Source: Rahnella laticis
GTDB lineage: Bacteria; Pseudomonadota; Gammaproteobacteria; Enterobacterales; Enterobacteriaceae
Assembly (NCBI RefSeq): GCF_015644585.1
Contig: NZ_JADOBI010000003.1
Coordinates: 558,001 to 622,000 of the forward strand
DNA length: 64,000 bases
Reading direction: 5' to 3'
Part shown: piece by piece, positions 19,977 through 33,605 of the stretch
How positions within the stretch are numbered: position 1 is the first letter of the stretch
Layout of the letters: each line of letters begins with the position of its first letter
Translations under genes and position numbers: made by a program
Notes under the pieces: model-generated
The model's input: the letters and a program-made list of their open reading frames with translations, nothing else
What the model was told of the DNA's origin: nothing
Database searches by the model: none

Positions 19977-20921
19977 TTAATCCGTGTATTCGACGACTAA
20001 ACGACGCGGCGCAATGCGGCCATCATCATCTATTTCGCCCACACCGATAAACTTACGTTCTTCGCCTTCAGTGATGCGAACCATGCCACTCGCCGGCGCA
20101 CCAGATGCCTGAACAGGTTGCCCCTGTTTAACATATCCGGCCACCACGGGCAGCAGATTCACTTCCGGGAAGTCTTCACATGCGCTGTCCATCGGCAACA
20201 ACAACGGATCCAGCAAAAGACGAGGCTCTATGCCCTGCTCTTCAGCCTGAGCAATCAACTCATGGAGTTTTTCCATGGTGACCATACGCTCAGAAGGATA
20301 GGTTGCGACCTGCAAACGACGCAGATAAGTCACGTGCGCACCACACCCCAACTTCTCGCCGAGATCATCGACAATCGTACGGATGTAAGTACCTTTTGAG
20401 CAGTGAATTTCCAGCTCAACTTCGAAACCTTCCCAGCGGATGAACTTGAGTTCATACACTGTGATGCTGCGCGATTCACGCGGGACTTCGATACCCTGGC
20501 GCGCGTACTCATACAGCTTTTTCCCTTCGTATTTCAGTGCAGAATACATGGAAGGAATTTGCTGGGTTTCCCCGCGAAAGCTGTTGAGTGCGTCATCCAG
20601 TTGCTGCTGACTGAAGGTTACTTCTCGTTCAGAAATGATCGCGCCTTCAGCATCAGACGTGTCCGTGCGCTGTCCCATACGGGCGATAACACGATAACGC
20701 TTATCGGAATCGAGCAGGAATCGGGAAAACTTGGTGGCTTCACCTAAGCACAACGGCAACATGCCGGTAGCCAGAGGATCCAGCGCACCGGTATGCCCTG
20801 CACGATTAGCGTTATAAAGACGTTTAACCTTTTGCAGAGCATCGTTGGACGACAAGCCAATCGATTTGTCCAGTAGCAGAACGCCGTGAATGTCACGGCC
20901 GCGGCGACGTGGGCGACTCAT
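19977..20921 (-). CDS. truB: TruB, tRNA pseudouridine-55 synthase
   Basis: A 314-residue enzyme, identical in length to E. coli TruB, that makes pseudouridine 55 in the T-loop of tRNAs and helps tRNA folding. The catalytic Asp48 lies in [12 protein letters not shown], and a C-terminal PUA-like region follows. Its start abuts the rbfA stop. Confidence 0.97.
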   Translation of the reverse strand: MSRPRRRGRDIHGVLLLDKSIGLSSNDALQKVKRLYNANRAGHTGALDPLATGMLPLCLGEATKFSRFLLDSDKRYRVIARMGQRTDTSDAEGAIISEREVTFSQQQLDDALNSFRGETQQIPSMYSALKYEGKKLYEYARQGIEVPRESRSITVYELKFIRWEGFEVELEIHCSKGTYIRTIVDDLGEKLGCGAHVTYLRRLQVATYPSERMVTMEKLHELIAQAEEQGIEPRLLLDPLLLPMDSACEDFPEVNLLPVVAGYVKQGQPVQASGAPASGMVRITEGEERKFIGVGEIDDDGRIAPRRLVVEYTD

Positions 20922-21335
20922 TTATACTTCCTCGTCATCGCCTGCAGCTGAACGACGTTCAGCATCGTTCTTCACAACGTTGGTCACCAGGTTAGACATG
21001 CGCATACCTTCAACCAAAGAGTTGTCGTAAGCGAAAGTCAGTTCCGGCACGACGCGCAAACGCATTGCTTTACCGATCAGCGTGCGGATGAAACCGGATG
21101 CGTCCTGCAAAGCTTTGATGCCATTTTTAACACGATCAGGATCGTGATTGTCAGTCGTCAGAACATCCAGGAATGTCACGAAGACTTTGGCATAAGCCAG
21201 ATCGCGTGAAACTTCAACGCCTGAAACTGTCGCCATTCCTACGCGCGGGTCTTTGACTTCGCGCTGTAAGATAATAGCGATTTCTTTTTGCATCTCCTGA
21301 GAGACGCGCTGAGTACGGCTAAATTCTTTTGCCAT
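20922..21335 (-). CDS. rbfA: RbfA, 30S ribosome-binding factor A
   Basis: A 137-residue KH-fold assembly factor for the 30S subunit, needed for 16S rRNA 5'-end maturation and cold growth. The N terminus [11 protein letters not shown], the block [21 protein letters not shown] and [11 protein letters not shown] match the family; E. coli RbfA is 133 residues. The start at 21335 was chosen for this N terminus over an in-frame one at 21389 that has no match in the family. Confidence 0.97.
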   Translation of the reverse strand: MAKEFSRTQRVSQEMQKEIAIILQREVKDPRVGMATVSGVEVSRDLAYAKVFVTFLDVLTTDNHDPDRVKNGIKALQDASGFIRTLIGKAMRLRVVPELTFAYDNSLVEGMRMSNLVTNVVKNDAERRSAAGDDEEV

Positions 21336-21414
21336 GATGCTTTTCTCCTCACTTGATCCAGACAAATAAGGGGGCGCAAGGCCCCCCATCTGGATATCCG
21401 CTACTTCGCAAACG

Positions 21415-24108
21415 TTAAGCGATAGTACGTTTGATCTCGATGATTTCGAAGACTTCGATCACATCGCCAGCACGCACATCGTTGTAGTTCTTAACGCCGA
21501 TACCACATTCCATGCCGTTACGAACTTCAGCAACGTCATCTTTGAAGCGACGCAGGGATTCCAGCTCGCCTTCGTAGATCACCACGTTATCACGCAGTAC
21601 ACGGATTGGGTTGTTACGCTTGATCATACCTTCAGTAACCATACAACCTGCAATTGCGCCGAATTTAGGTGACTTGAACACGTCACGAACTTCAGCCAGG
21701 CCGATGATTTGCTGTTTGTACTCTGGCGCCAACATACCGCTCATCGCCTGCTTAACTTCGTCAATCAGGTTATAGATAACGGAATAGTAACGCAGATCCA
21801 GGCTTTCGCTTTCTACGACACGGCGGGCAGAAGCATCTGCACGGACGTTGAAGCCCAGAATGATCGCGTTGGAAGCAGCAGCCAGCGTTGCATCAGTTTC
21901 GGTGATACCACCTACGCCCATACCCACAATTTTGACTTTCACTTCGTCGGTAGACAAGCTCTGCAATGCATCGGAAATCGCTTCGCAAGAGCCCTGTACG
22001 TCAGATTTAAGAACGATGTTCAGTTCAGAAACTTCACCTTCGGTCATGTTCGCGAACATGTTCTCCAGTTTAGATTTCTGCTGACGAGCCAGTTTAACTT
22101 CGCGGAATTTACCCTGACGATACAGAGCAACTTCACGAGCTTTCTTCTCGTCACGAACAACGGTCACTTCATCACCCGCAGCCGGTACACTGGACAGACC
22201 CAGCACTTCGACAGGGATTGAAGGACCTGCTGACAGAATGTCACGACCCATTTCGTCACGCATCGCACGGACACGGCCGTATTCGAAGCCACACAGAATG
22301 ATGTCGCCTTTGTTCAGCGTACCTTCCTGAACCAGAACGGTAGCAACCGGGCCGCGACCTTTATCCAGGAAGGATTCGATCACAACACCACTCGCCATAC
22401 CGGTGCGAACAGCTTTCAGTTCCAGAACTTCAGCTTGCAGCAAGATGGCTTGCAACAGATCGTCGATACCCGTACCGACTTTCGCAGAAACGTGGATGAA
22501 CTGAGACTCACCGCCCCACTCTTCCGGCATAACGCCGTACTGAGACAGTTCGGTACGAACGCGATCCGGATCAGAGTCTGGCTTATCAATTTTGTTGACT
22601 GCAACGACGATTGGCACGCCAGCCGCTTTCGCATGCTGAACTGCTTCGATCGTTTGTGGCATCACGCCATCATCGGCAGAAACAACCAGAACCACGATGT
22701 CCGTAGCCTGAGCACCACGAGCACGCATCGATGTAAATGCGGCGTGTCCCGGAGTATCCAGGAAGGTGATCATACCGTTTTCGGTTTCTACGTGATAAGC
22801 ACCGATGTGCTGGGTAATACCACCGGCTTCGCCCGCAGCAACTTTCGTTGAGCGAATATAGTCAAGCAGGGAAGTTTTACCGTGGTCAACGTGACCCATG
22901 ATGGTGACAACCGGAGCACGTGGCTCGGCAGCAGCAGATGCGCCCGTATCACGGTCGCTCATCAGCGCTTCTTCCAGCTCGTTCTCACGACGCAGGATAA
23001 CTTTGTGACCCATTTCTTCAGCAACCAGCTGAGCAGTTTCCTGATCAATAACCTGGTTGATGGTGGCCATGGCGCCCAGTTTCATCATCGTTTTGATGAC
23101 CTGAGAACCTTTAACGGCCATTTTGTTTGCCAGTTCGGCAACGGTAATGGTTTCACCCACCACCACGTCACGGTTCACTGCAACAACAGGCTTGTTGAAG
23201 CTCTGTTGCAGAGTGCTTGGTTTGCGTTTGCCTTTACCATTACGGCCAACAGCACGGGCTTCTTCGCGATCCGCTTTAGATTCGGACAGCTTGTTGCCTT
23301 TCTTCTGTTTGGTCGCCTTGCCGCCGCGGGTACGGCTACGACGTTCGCCTTCAACTTTGGCGTCATTCTCGTCTTCAGCAGCACGGGCATGGGTAGAAGT
23401 GGTGACATGATAGTCAGCAGATTCTGATTCGCTTGGCGCGACAGTTTCAGTCCAGACACCAGAGTCAGCCATTTTACGGGCTTCTTCTGCAATGCGCTTG
23501 GCGTTTTCTTCAAGCTTACGCTGGGCTTCTTCTTCCGTTTTGCGTTTCAGCTCTGCGGCTTCAGCTTCACGGCGTGCTTTCTCTGCCTGAGCTGGTTTGG
23601 TTACTTCGTCGGTATGTTGATTCGTCACTTTATCTTTTTCCGCTGCGTCACGCTTAGCTTTATCAGCGGCCTCACGTTTAGCTTGCTCTTCGGCGGCGCG
23701 CTTGGCTTTTTCCTGAGCTTCGCGCTGGGCTTGCTCTGCTGCTACACGCTGTGCCTGTTCTTCCGCGTCACGCTTCGCCTGCTCTTCCGCTTCGGCCTGG
23801 GCAATTTCTGCCTCGGTCATATCACGTTTAACATAAGTGCGTTTCTTGCGGACCTCGATTTGCACCGATTTACTCTTCCCGCCGGTGCTCGGAATATTCA
23901 GTGTACTACGCGTTTTGCGTTGTAACGTCAGTTTGTTTGTCGCACCTGCGTTTCCACCATTCAGATGCGCCAACAATGTTTCTTTTTCTTGCTGGGTCAC
24001 AGAGTCAGATTCGGACTTCGAGATCCCTGCATCAGCGAATTGCTGTACCAGGCGATCTACCGGTGTCTGAATCTCTGCCGCCAGCGATTTTACAGTTACA
24101 TCTGTCAT
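21415..24108 (-). CDS. infB: Translation initiation factor IF-2
   Basis: An 897-residue GTPase (E. coli 890) that brings initiator tRNA to the 30S subunit. The long N-terminal region is a charged, Ala/Glu/Lys/Arg-rich helix. The G domain carries [13 protein letters not shown] and NKID, followed by the beta-barrel and the fMet-tRNA-binding C-terminal domains. E. coli makes shorter forms from internal starts; these would be expected here too but were not located. Confidence 0.98.
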   Translation of the reverse strand: MTDVTVKSLAAEIQTPVDRLVQQFADAGISKSESDSVTQQEKETLLAHLNGGNAGATNKLTLQRKTRSTLNIPSTGGKSKSVQIEVRKKRTYVKRDMTEAEIAQAEAEEQAKRDAEEQAQRVAAEQAQREAQEKAKRAAEEQAKREAADKAKRDAAEKDKVTNQHTDEVTKPAQAEKARREAEAAELKRKTEEEAQRKLEENAKRIAEEARKMADSGVWTETVAPSESESADYHVTTSTHARAAEDENDAKVEGERRSRTRGGKATKQKKGNKLSESKADREEARAVGRNGKGKRKPSTLQQSFNKPVVAVNRDVVVGETITVAELANKMAVKGSQVIKTMMKLGAMATINQVIDQETAQLVAEEMGHKVILRRENELEEALMSDRDTGASAAAEPRAPVVTIMGHVDHGKTSLLDYIRSTKVAAGEAGGITQHIGAYHVETENGMITFLDTPGHAAFTSMRARGAQATDIVVLVVSADDGVMPQTIEAVQHAKAAGVPIVVAVNKIDKPDSDPDRVRTELSQYGVMPEEWGGESQFIHVSAKVGTGIDDLLQAILLQAEVLELKAVRTGMASGVVIESFLDKGRGPVATVLVQEGTLNKGDIILCGFEYGRVRAMRDEMGRDILSAGPSIPVEVLGLSSVPAAGDEVTVVRDEKKAREVALYRQGKFREVKLARQQKSKLENMFANMTEGEVSELNIVLKSDVQGSCEAISDALQSLSTDEVKVKIVGMGVGGITETDATLAAASNAIILGFNVRADASARRVVESESLDLRYYSVIYNLIDEVKQAMSGMLAPEYKQQIIGLAEVRDVFKSPKFGAIAGCMVTEGMIKRNNPIRVLRDNVVIYEGELESLRRFKDDVAEVRNGMECGIGVKNYNDVRAGDVIEVFEIIEIKRTIA

Positions 24109-24132
24109 GCTGTTCCTTCCTGCTACAGTTTA

Positions 24133-26117
<1,985 letters not shown>

Positions 26118-26134
26118 GCCCACCCCCAAGACAT

Positions 26135-26155
26135 AAAAAAAGGGCTAAATAGCCC
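26135..26155 (-). terminator. Terminator 2 between metY and rimP
   Basis: Stem GGGCT / AGCCC, 4-base loop, followed on the minus strand by a T6 run. Together with the next hairpin upstream it recalls the tandem partial terminators between metY and rimP in E. coli. Confidence 0.7.
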
Positions 26156-26177
26156 AGTGATTCTGTTGCCAAATAAC

Positions 26178-26203
26178 AAAAAACCCCGATAAATCGGGGC
26201 TTT
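26178..26203 (-). terminator. Terminator 1 between metY and rimP
   Basis: Stem CCCCGAT / ATCGGGG with a 2-base loop and a T6 run on the minus strand, downstream of the initiator tRNA. Confidence 0.8.
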
Positions 26204-26348
26204 ATGCAACTGGACCCTATTTGCCGCACAGGCGGCTTCGGTACAACTTTCGCAAAGTATTATTTTCAAATTGAAGCTTTCAAATTGGAACTGCAGAACA
26301 TCACAGGAAGATACTGAAAGTCTATTTGAAATAAACACTTAGGGAAAG

Positions 26349-26425
<77 letters not shown>

Positions 26426-26484
26426 TCCGAAAACGTGGCAAATATTACGCCGATAACCGCTTAAAAGCAAGTTATCATAAAGAT

Positions 26485-26571
26485 TGGTACCGAGGACGGG
26501 ACTTGAACCCGTAAGCCCATTCGGGCACTACCACCTCAAGGTAGCGTGTCTACCAATTCCACCACCTCGGC
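26485..26571 (-). tRNA. leuU: tRNA-Leu (GAG)
   Basis: An 87-base class II tRNA with encoded CCA. It has the long variable arm (TGCCCGAATGGGC), the anticodon loop CTTGAGG with anticodon GAG, and the GCCGAGG / CCTCGGT acceptor stem. It lies 59 bases upstream of metY, probably on one transcript with secG before it. In E. coli argG and yhbX separate leuU and metY; here nothing does. Confidence 0.97.
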
Positions 26572-26655
26572 ACTCTTTTTTTTCACAATCGCTCATACTG
26601 TCCAAGGACAAGCCACTGTTTAAAACTCTGCTTCTTTTGATAAGAAGTTTACTGC

Positions 26656-26991
26656 TTAGTGAGGAACGTCACTGTTAGGCGCTGCCGGAGCGGCCGGTGC
26701 AGTTGTCTGCTCAGTTTGTGCTGGCTGACTTAAGTTTTCCCACTCACTACCTTTTTGGCCTTTATTGGTGCTCATGTTCCCAAGAATCAAACTAATGATA
26801 AAGAACAGTGCGGCCAAAATGCCTGTCATGCGGGTCATGAAGTTACCGGAACCACTCGAACCGAACAATGTGCCAGAAGCACCTGCTCCGAAAGAGGCTC
26901 CCATATCAGCGCCTTTACCCTGTTGCAGCATAACCAGAGCCACAAGGCCGATTGCTACGATAAGGAAAATCACCAGAAGAGCGTCGTACAT
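26656..26991 (-). CDS. secG: SecG, protein translocase subunit
   Basis: A 111-residue inner-membrane protein of the SecYEG channel. It has two membrane segments (about residues 3-22 and 52-72) separated by a Gly-rich loop with GKGADMGASFGAG and SGSGNFM. The C-terminal tail rich in Ala and Pro is typical of enterobacterial SecG. Confidence 0.95.
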   Translation of the reverse strand: MYDALLVIFLIVAIGLVALVMLQQGKGADMGASFGAGASGTLFGSSGSGNFMTRMTGILAALFFIISLILGNMSTNKGQKGSEWENLSQPAQTEQTTAPAAPAAPNSDVPH

Positions 26992-27248
26992 AGTAGTACC
27001 TGTATCCTCGCGGGTTCACCGCATGCCAATTGCTTCTCACCAATTTAGCAGGTCATTCAAGGACCCACTGAAGCGGGTGTGAATACTAACCAAAGCCGTA
27101 TTACCGCGCAAGGGCAATTTTCATCAGATTGCTCGTTTGCGGAAAAAATCGTCAAATATCCGTTAAAACAACCAAAGTGATTCATTTTACGCCGCTACCC
27201 AAAAAAAGCGGCGGCGAAAAAAATGAAAATTCACCGTTTTTTATCGGC

Positions 27249-28589
27249 TTACGGCTTCACGGCTTTTACGGCATCAGCGATACGATTCGCCAGTTTTTCG
27301 ACCAGTGCCGCGTCTTCGCCTTCAACCATCACACGCAGCAATGGTTCGGTGCCTGATTTACGTAACAGCACACGGCCGCGACCACCCAACTCTTTTTCCA
27401 CTTCAGCTGTCACTTTTTTGACGTCGTCGGATTCCAGCGGATCGTGTTCCCCGGCAAAGCGAACATTCACCAAAATTTGCGGCAATAACTTCATGCCACT
27501 GCAAAGATCGTGAAGGCTCATATGGTTGCGAACCATCGCAGTGAGCACTTGCAAACCGGCCACGATGCCATCGCCTGTGGTGGTTTTGTCCAGCAGGATA
27601 ATGTGACCTGAGTTTTCCGCGCCGATACGCCAGCCTTTCTCCTGCATTTTTTCCAGCACGTAGCGGTCGCCGACTTTAGCGCGGGTGAACGGAATGCCCA
27701 GCTGTTTGAGCGCCAGTTCCAGCCCCATATTGCTCATCAGCGTGCCCACGGCGCCGCCTTTCAGCTGCCCCTGACGCAAACCTTCGCGCGCAATGATGTA
27801 AAGGATCTGGTCGCCATCGACCTTGTTGCCTTCGTGGTCAACCATGATCAAACGGTCACCGTCGCCATCAAATGCCAGACCGAGGTCAGCTTTTTCTGCC
27901 AGAACGCGTTTTTGCAACTGACGTACATCTGTCGCACCGCATTCTTCATTGATGTTCATGCCGTCAGGCTCGCAGCCGATCGCAATCACTTTAGCACCCA
28001 GTTCGCGCAGCACGCTTGGGGCAATGTGATAGGTTGCGCCATTGGCACAGTCGACCACAATTTTGAGGCTATTCAGGCTCAGTTCGCTCGGGAATGTACC
28101 TTTGCAAAATTCGATATAACGGCCTGCTGCGTCAACGATACGGCTGGCTTTGCCCAGTTCGGCAGATTCTACGCAGGTAAGTGGTTTTTCAAGCTCAGCT
28201 TCAATAGCCTCTTCAACTTCATCCGGCAGTTTCGTCCCGTCGATGGTGAAAAACTTGATGCCGTTGTCGTAGTAAGGGTTATGCGATGCAGAGATAACAA
28301 TCCCCGCTTCTGCCCGGAATGTTCTTGTAAGGTAAGCAACCGCTGGCGTTGGCATAGGCCCGGTGAAAGAAGCCGACAGCCCGGCAGCAGCCAGCCCGGC
28401 TTCCAGTGCAGATTCCAGCATATAACCGGAAATGCGGGTGTCTTTGCCGATAATGACTTTGCGCGAACCGTGTCGTGCCAGCACTTTACCGGCAGCCCAG
28501 CCGAGTTTCAGAACAAAATCAGGTGTAATCGGGCTATCGCCTACTTTTCCACGAATGCCATCTGTCCCAAAGTATTTACGGTTGCTCAT
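27249..28589 (-). CDS. glmM: GlmM, phosphoglucosamine mutase
   Basis: A 446-residue enzyme that interconverts glucosamine 6-phosphate and glucosamine 1-phosphate for peptidoglycan and LPS synthesis. The phosphorylated catalytic Ser102 is in [12 protein letters not shown], the metal-binding loop is DGDGDR, and the C-terminal phosphate loop is [12 protein letters not shown]. It follows folP with two bases between them. Confidence 0.98.
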   Translation of the reverse strand: MSNRKYFGTDGIRGKVGDSPITPDFVLKLGWAAGKVLARHGSRKVIIGKDTRISGYMLESALEAGLAAAGLSASFTGPMPTPAVAYLTRTFRAEAGIVISASHNPYYDNGIKFFTIDGTKLPDEVEEAIEAELEKPLTCVESAELGKASRIVDAAGRYIEFCKGTFPSELSLNSLKIVVDCANGATYHIAPSVLRELGAKVIAIGCEPDGMNINEECGATDVRQLQKRVLAEKADLGLAFDGDGDRLIMVDHEGNKVDGDQILYIIAREGLRQGQLKGGAVGTLMSNMGLELALKQLGIPFTRAKVGDRYVLEKMQEKGWRIGAENSGHIILLDKTTTGDGIVAGLQVLTAMVRNHMSLHDLCSGMKLLPQILVNVRFAGEHDPLESDDVKKVTAEVEKELGGRGRVLLRKSGTEPLLRVMVEGEDAALVEKLANRIADAVKAVKP

Positions 28590-28591
28590 AG

Positions 28592-29431
28592 TTATTTTTT
28601 ATTCCTTGCAGAAAGTGTGGCTTCAACGATACGCATCGCTTCAACGGTTTCTTTGACATCATGTACCCGGATAATCTGAGCGCCCTGCATGGCCGCGATG
28701 ACGGCACAGGCGACACTTCCGGTGACCCGCTTCTCAGGAGACACATGCAGCAGTTGCCCCACCATGGATTTTCGCGACATACCCACCAGGAGCGGTAATC
28801 CCAGATGATGGAATTCTGCCAGTCGGGCGAGCATCTGGTAATTGTGTTCCAGATTTTTACCGAAACCGAAGCCGGGGTCGAGTAACAATTTATTTTTAGG
28901 AATACCGGCGTTCACACAACGCGCAATTTGCCCGGCAAGATACTGCTCAACTTCAGCAACCACATCCCCGTAGTGCGGAGAATGCTGCATCGTTTTCGGG
29001 TCACCCTGCATATGCATCAGGCAAACTGGCAAACCAGTTTCCGCCGCCGCCGCCAGGGCTCCCGGTTCCTGCAACGAACGAATATCGTTGATCAAATGCA
29101 TGCCCGCATTAGCAGATTCGCGGATCACTGAAGCCTTCGAGGTATCGACGGAGATCCAGACATCAAAACGACTGGCAATCGCCTCAACGACCGGCACCAC
29201 ACGAGCCAGCTCTTCATCTTCGCTCACTTCAGCTGCGCCCGGACGTGTTGATTCGCCGCCGATATCAAGGAGCGTGGCACCAGCATCTACCATCACCTGC
29301 GCGTGCCGGATGGCCAGTTCCAGCGTGTTATGGCGGCCACCATCCGAAAAGGAATCAGGTGTAACATTCAGGATCCCCATTACCTGGGGAAAGGTGAGGT
29401 CCAGCGTCGACTCTCTGGCGGTGAGGTGCAT
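28592..29431 (-). CDS. folP: FolP, dihydropteroate synthase
   Basis: A 279-residue TIM-barrel enzyme that joins p-aminobenzoate to the pterin for folate synthesis; it is the sulfonamide target. Family signatures are [15 protein letters not shown] near residue 18, [20 protein letters not shown] and [11 protein letters not shown] terminator lies between ftsH and folP, so folP-glmM may have its own promoter. Confidence 0.97.
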   Translation of the reverse strand: MHLTARESTLDLTFPQVMGILNVTPDSFSDGGRHNTLELAIRHAQVMVDAGATLLDIGGESTRPGAAEVSEDEELARVVPVVEAIASRFDVWISVDTSKASVIRESANAGMHLINDIRSLQEPGALAAAAETGLPVCLMHMQGDPKTMQHSPHYGDVVAEVEQYLAGQIARCVNAGIPKNKLLLDPGFGFGKNLEHNYQMLARLAEFHHLGLPLLVGMSRKSMVGQLLHVSPEKRVTGSVACAVIAAMQGAQIIRVHDVKETVEAMRIVEATLSARNKK

Positions 29432-29501
29432 AAGTCATGTCCCTTCTGGTCAATCAGTAATAGCAGTATCTAAATTCCGGGGGAAAGAATGCACGCATAA
29501 A

Positions 29502-29525
29502 AAACCCCGGGCAAGCCCGGGGTTT
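29502..29525 (-). terminator. ftsH terminator
   Basis: Inverted repeat AAACCCCGGGC / GCCCGGGGTTT with a 2-base loop and a T-run on the minus strand, downstream of ftsH. Confidence 0.85.
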
Positions 29526-29556
29526 GAGAGTTATGCATTATTTGCTAACCAGTGGC

Positions 29557-31500
29557 TTATTTGCCGCTGAATTGCTCAAACATCGTGTTGCCCGGATTTG
29601 GCGTGCGAGGTTCGTCAACTGGCGTTGGGGCTTTAGGCGCACCACCGTCGTTAGAATTGCCGTTACCGTTTTTACCGTTTGCATCGTCCCAGCCTGCTGG
29701 CGGGCGAACTTCTGTACGGTTCATCAGGTCGTCAATTTGTGGTGCATCGATGGTTTCATATTTCATCAGGGCATCTTTCATTGAATGAAGGATATCCATG
29801 TTTTCCATCAGCAAAGTCCGTGCACGCACATAGTTACGCTCAACCAGTGATTTCACTTCCTGGTCGATGATACGGGCTGTTTCATCAGACATATGTTTAG
29901 CTTTCGCCACTGAACGACCGAGGAAGACTTCGCCTTCTTCTTCTGCATACAGTAACGGGCCTAATTTCTCTGAGAAGCCCCACTGCGTCACCATGTTACG
30001 GGCAATCGACGTTGCAACTTTAATGTCGTTAGACGCACCGGTAGACACTTTTTCCACGCCGTAGATGATCTCTTCAGCAAGACGGCCACCGTACAAGGTA
30101 GAAATCTGGCTTTCGAGTTTCTGACGGCTGGCGCTGATGGCATCGCCTTCAGGCAGGAAGAAGGTCACACCTAATGCACGTCCGCGAGGAATAATCGTCA
30201 CTTTATGCACCGGGTCGTGTTCAGGAACCAGACGGCCAATAATGGCGTGGCCTGCTTCATGATACGCGGTCGATTCTTTCTGCGATTCTGTCATCACCAT
30301 GGAGCGACGTTCTGCACCCATCATGATTTTGTCTTTGGCTTTTTCAAACTCAACCATAGACACCACGCGTTTGTTACCACGTGCGGAGAACAGCGCAGCT
30401 TCGTTGACCAGGTTTGCCAGGTCAGCACCGGAGAAGCCAGGTGTACCGCGGGCAATCACAGAAGCATCAACATCAGTGGCTAAAGGAACGCGACGCATGT
30501 GAACTTTCAGAATCTGTTCACGGCCACGAACGTCTGGCAAGCCAACCACAACCTGACGGTCGAAACGACCTGGACGCAGCAATGCCGGGTCAAGAACGTC
30601 CGGACGGTTGGTCGCGGCAATGACAATAATACCTTCGTTACCTTCGAAGCCATCCATCTCAACCAACATCTGGTTCAGCGTTTGTTCACGTTCATCGTGA
30701 CCACCGCCTAAACCAGCACCACGCTGACGGCCAACGGCGTCAATTTCATCGATGAAGATGATACATGGAGCGGCTTTCTTCGCCTGTTCGAACATGTCAC
30801 GCACACGAGATGCACCCACACCCACGAACATTTCGACGAAGTCTGAACCGGAAATAGTAAAGAACGGAACTTTCGCTTCACCTGCAATGGCTTTAGCCAG
30901 CAAGGTTTTACCGGTACCCGGAGGACCGACCATCAGAACGCCTTTAGGAATTTTACCGCCCAATTTCTGGAAACGGCTCGGCTCGCGCAGGTAATCTACC
31001 AGTTCGCTCACTTCTTCCTTCGCTTCGTCGCAACCTGCAACATCAGCGAATGTGGTTTTGATTTGGTCTTCCGTCAGCATGCGGGCTTTGCTTTTGCCAA
31101 AGGACATTGCACCTTTGCCACCGCCACCCTGCATTTGTCGCATAAAGAATATCCAGACGCCAATCAGGAGCAGCATCGGGAACCATGAAATAAAGATAGT
31201 TGCGAGGAAACTCTGCTGTTCAGGCGGTTCGCCAACAACTTTCACGTTTTTGCTCAGCAGCGTATCCAGTAATTTAGGGTCATTTACCGGGATATAGGTT
31301 GTGTACTTGCTGCTGTCTTTTTTGGTTACGTCAATCGCACGCCCATTGATACGTACTTCACGAACCTGGTCTTGGGCCACTTCGGTAGTAAAGGTAGTGT
31401 AATCCACCTTACTGCCATTCGACTCGCTGGGCCCAAAACTCTGAAATACAGACATCAATACAACCGCGATGACTAACCAGAGGATCAGGTTCTTCGCCAT
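29557..31500 (-). CDS. ftsH: FtsH, membrane ATP-dependent zinc metalloprotease
   Basis: A 647-residue hexameric protease that degrades membrane proteins, sigma-32 and LpxC. Two membrane segments (about residues 5-23 and 98-118) flank a periplasmic domain. The AAA module has [18 protein letters not shown] and the SRH region [19 protein letters not shown]; the zinc site is HEAGH. The ATG at 31500 begins MAKNLILW; an in-frame TTG at 31509 would add three residues. Confidence 0.98.
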   Translation of the reverse strand: MAKNLILWLVIAVVLMSVFQSFGPSESNGSKVDYTTFTTEVAQDQVREVRINGRAIDVTKKDSSKYTTYIPVNDPKLLDTLLSKNVKVVGEPPEQQSFLATIFISWFPMLLLIGVWIFFMRQMQGGGGKGAMSFGKSKARMLTEDQIKTTFADVAGCDEAKEEVSELVDYLREPSRFQKLGGKIPKGVLMVGPPGTGKTLLAKAIAGEAKVPFFTISGSDFVEMFVGVGASRVRDMFEQAKKAAPCIIFIDEIDAVGRQRGAGLGGGHDEREQTLNQMLVEMDGFEGNEGIIVIAATNRPDVLDPALLRPGRFDRQVVVGLPDVRGREQILKVHMRRVPLATDVDASVIARGTPGFSGADLANLVNEAALFSARGNKRVVSMVEFEKAKDKIMMGAERRSMVMTESQKESTAYHEAGHAIIGRLVPEHDPVHKVTIIPRGRALGVTFFLPEGDAISASRQKLESQISTLYGGRLAEEIIYGVEKVSTGASNDIKVATSIARNMVTQWGFSEKLGPLLYAEEEGEVFLGRSVAKAKHMSDETARIIDQEVKSLVERNYVRARTLLMENMDILHSMKDALMKYETIDAPQIDDLMNRTEVRPPAGWDDANGKNGNGNSNDGGAPKAPTPVDEPRTPNPGNTMFEQFSGK

Positions 31501-31556
31501 GTCACTCAAGGGATTAACCTCATATTACAACTGTGTTAACAAACAGCGTTAGGGTA

Positions 31557-32186
31557 CTACTCTTTCCGCCCTGTCGCTACGATGTACACTTCTCGCGAAC
31601 GTGCTCGGGAAGCGTCTGGCTTACGAATCTTCACCTTCGTAAACAGGGAGCGAATTTCCCGCAGGTATTCATCAAAGCCATCTCCCTGAAACACCTTCAC
31701 CAGGAAACTTCCGCCTGGTGCTAATACATCCCGACACATATCCAGCGCTAACTCAACCAGATACATCGATTTTGGAATATCGACTGCCGGAGTACCGCTC
31801 ATATTCGGGGCCATATCGGACATGACCACCTGAACTTTGTTTTCTCCCACGCGTTCGAGCAGCGCTTTGAGAACTAATTCATCACGAAAATCCCCCTGAA
31901 GGAAATCGACTCCAACAATAGGATCCATAGGTAAAAGGTCCAGGGCAATAATTCGCCCTTTGTTGCCGATTTGGGTCGCCGCAAACTGCGACCAACCGCC
32001 CGGTGCGGCACCTAAATCGACGACTGTCATACCCGGTTTAAACAGCTTATCGCCTTGCTGGATTTCATCAAGTTTAAACCAGGCACGGGAACGCAGGCCT
32101 TTTTTCTGTGCTTGTAGCACATATTTATCGCTAAAGTGTTCCTGCAACCAGCGACTGGAACTTGCAGAACGCTTCTTATTAGACAT
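31557..32186 (-). CDS. rlmE: RlmE (RrmJ/FtsJ), 23S rRNA 2'-O-ribose methyltransferase
   Basis: A 209-residue SAM-dependent enzyme that methylates U2552 in the 23S A-loop. The SAM-binding motif [12 protein letters not shown] and the catalytic residues Lys38 (AWFKLDE), Asp in [11 protein letters not shown], and Lys in FLVKVFQG are visible. It precedes ftsH as in E. coli and is divergent from yhbY. Confidence 0.97.
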   Translation of the reverse strand: MSNKKRSASSSRWLQEHFSDKYVLQAQKKGLRSRAWFKLDEIQQGDKLFKPGMTVVDLGAAPGGWSQFAATQIGNKGRIIALDLLPMDPIVGVDFLQGDFRDELVLKALLERVGENKVQVVMSDMAPNMSGTPAVDIPKSMYLVELALDMCRDVLAPGGSFLVKVFQGDGFDEYLREIRSLFTKVKIRKPDASRARSREVYIVATGRKE

Positions 32187-32368
32187 TATTTAATAACCAT
32201 ATAGTTTTCCAACCACCCTGAGTTAGAGCTTTTGGAACAAGCTGTTAGCATCATGACGTCTATGGCTAAGTCAGTATAATTCCCTTCCCGGAGCAGTCCG
32301 GGTTGGTGATATACATGAGATGGCGGTAGAATGACCCGTTTTCAATCCCAACTTAAGCAAAAAAGACG

Positions 32369-32665
32369 ATGAATCTTAACAATAAACAAAAACAGTACCT
32401 GAAAGGTCTGGCACATCCACTAAAACCGGTTGTCATGCTGGGTAACAACGGCCTGACTGAAGGCGTGCTGGCCGAAATTGAACAGGCGCTGCAGCATCAC
32501 GAGCTGATCAAGGTAAAAGTCGCGGCAGAAGAACGCGAAACGAAGACCTTGATCGTAGACGCAATTGTGCGTGAAACCAAGGCGTGTAATGTGCAAGTCA
32601 TCGGCAATATGCTGGTACTTTATCGCCCTTCTACCGAAGACCGCAAAATTATCTTACCGCGTTAA
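32369..32665 (+). CDS. yhbY: YhbY, CRM-domain ribosome-associated RNA-binding protein
   Basis: A 98-residue CRM-domain protein that associates with pre-50S particles in E. coli. The family signature VVMLGNNGLTEGVLAEIEQAL is near the N terminus, and GNMLVLYRPS is near the C terminus. Its neighbours rlmE and obgE act on the same subunit. Confidence 0.95.
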   Translation: MNLNNKQKQYLKGLAHPLKPVVMLGNNGLTEGVLAEIEQALQHHELIKVKVAAEERETKTLIVDAIVRETKACNVQVIGNMLVLYRPSTEDRKIILPR

Positions 32666-32730
32666 TCCGTTAAGGTTTAACGAAAAGCGCTTTAGATTTT
32701 CGGAAAGGTGCCACGAAATCACGTTCAGGG

Positions 32731-32752
32731 AAAGGCCTCAGGTGGCCTTTTT
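32731..32752 (+). terminator. yhbY terminator
   Basis: Stem AAAGGCC / GGCCTTT with a 6-base loop and a T5 run. Confidence 0.75.
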
Positions 32753-32806
32753 ACTTTAGTTTTCAATTTACTGTGAAGCAATTCACTGCATGAATGTGAG
32801 ATTTAC

Positions 32807-32835
32807 AGGGCGAAACAACGCGTTTCGCCCTTTTT
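32807..32835 (+). terminator. Second hairpin between yhbY and greA
   Basis: Perfect 10-base stem AGGGCGAAAC / GTTTCGCCCT, 5-base loop, followed by a T-run on the plus strand. It is just downstream of the greA stop on the other strand and may serve both genes, though the minus side lacks a T-run. Confidence 0.7.
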
Positions 32836-32846
32836 AATGCAGATTT

Positions 32847-33323
32847 TTAGAGATATTCGACCTTCAGGACTTCGAACTCCACATCACCGCCAGGCGTTTT
32901 GATAACAACCACATCATCCTGTTCTTTACCGATCAAACCACGTGCAATCGGTGAGTTCACAGAGATCAGATTCTGCTTAAAATCAGCTTCGTCATCACCC
33001 ACAATGCGGTAAGACTGTTCTTCTTCTGTATCCAGGTTCAGCACCTTCACTGTTGCGCCAAAAATGACACGACCGGTTGCCGGCATTTTAGTGACATCAA
33101 TAACCTGGGCATTTGAAAGCTTGGCTTCAATTTCCTGGATGCGACCTTCACAAAAACCTTGCTGCTCACGGGCGGCATGGTATTCAGCATTTTCTTTCAG
33201 GTCGCCATGCTCACGTGCAGTGGCAATATCTGCGATGATTTTCGGACGACGGACACCCTTCAGATGGTCCAGTTCTTCACGTAATCTTTCTGCGCCACGC
33301 AACGTCATCGGAATCGGTTTCAT
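32847..33323 (-). CDS. greA: GreA, transcript cleavage factor
   Basis: A 158-residue factor that enters the RNA polymerase secondary channel to rescue backtracked complexes. The N-terminal coiled coil has the acidic tip residues [17 protein letters not shown], and the C-terminal globular domain has [18 protein letters not shown]. Same length as in E. coli. Its leader has an attenuator-like structure. Confidence 0.98.
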   Translation of the reverse strand: MKPIPMTLRGAERLREELDHLKGVRRPKIIADIATAREHGDLKENAEYHAAREQQGFCEGRIQEIEAKLSNAQVIDVTKMPATGRVIFGATVKVLNLDTEEEQSYRIVGDDEADFKQNLISVNSPIARGLIGKEQDDVVVIKTPGGDVEFEVLKVEYL

Positions 33324-33425
33324 ATATTATTACCTCTAACTTTGTCCTTTCGGTAAACACCGTCCTGATTGAATCAGGTAAGAAATTAAGCCAGCTCTTC
33401 TGACCGACTCTCTCTGGCGAAAAAC

Positions 33426-33456
33426 AAAAAAAACCTCACCCGGGGTTGCCACCAGG
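33426..33456 (-). promoter_or_regulatory. Attenuator-like hairpin in the greA leader
   Basis: On the minus strand, CCTGG...GG pairs with CC...CCGGG (one G-T pair, one bulge), and after TGAGG there is a T8 run, about 100 bases before the greA start. In E. coli the greA leader is prematurely terminated to give the GraL RNAs; this is the same location. Confidence 0.5.
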
Positions 33457-33605
33457 CCAGGATTCATTTTGCATTATGATTCGTATTTTAACGTAGAGTT
33501 CCTTGAGGATCATTGTTTACTTTCAGCCACGTTGCGCCTTGGTTCGTAGCATCGTAGTATGGCACCACTTTATCCTGCCGTTACCCAGAGCCTTTACTCA
33601 AAATA

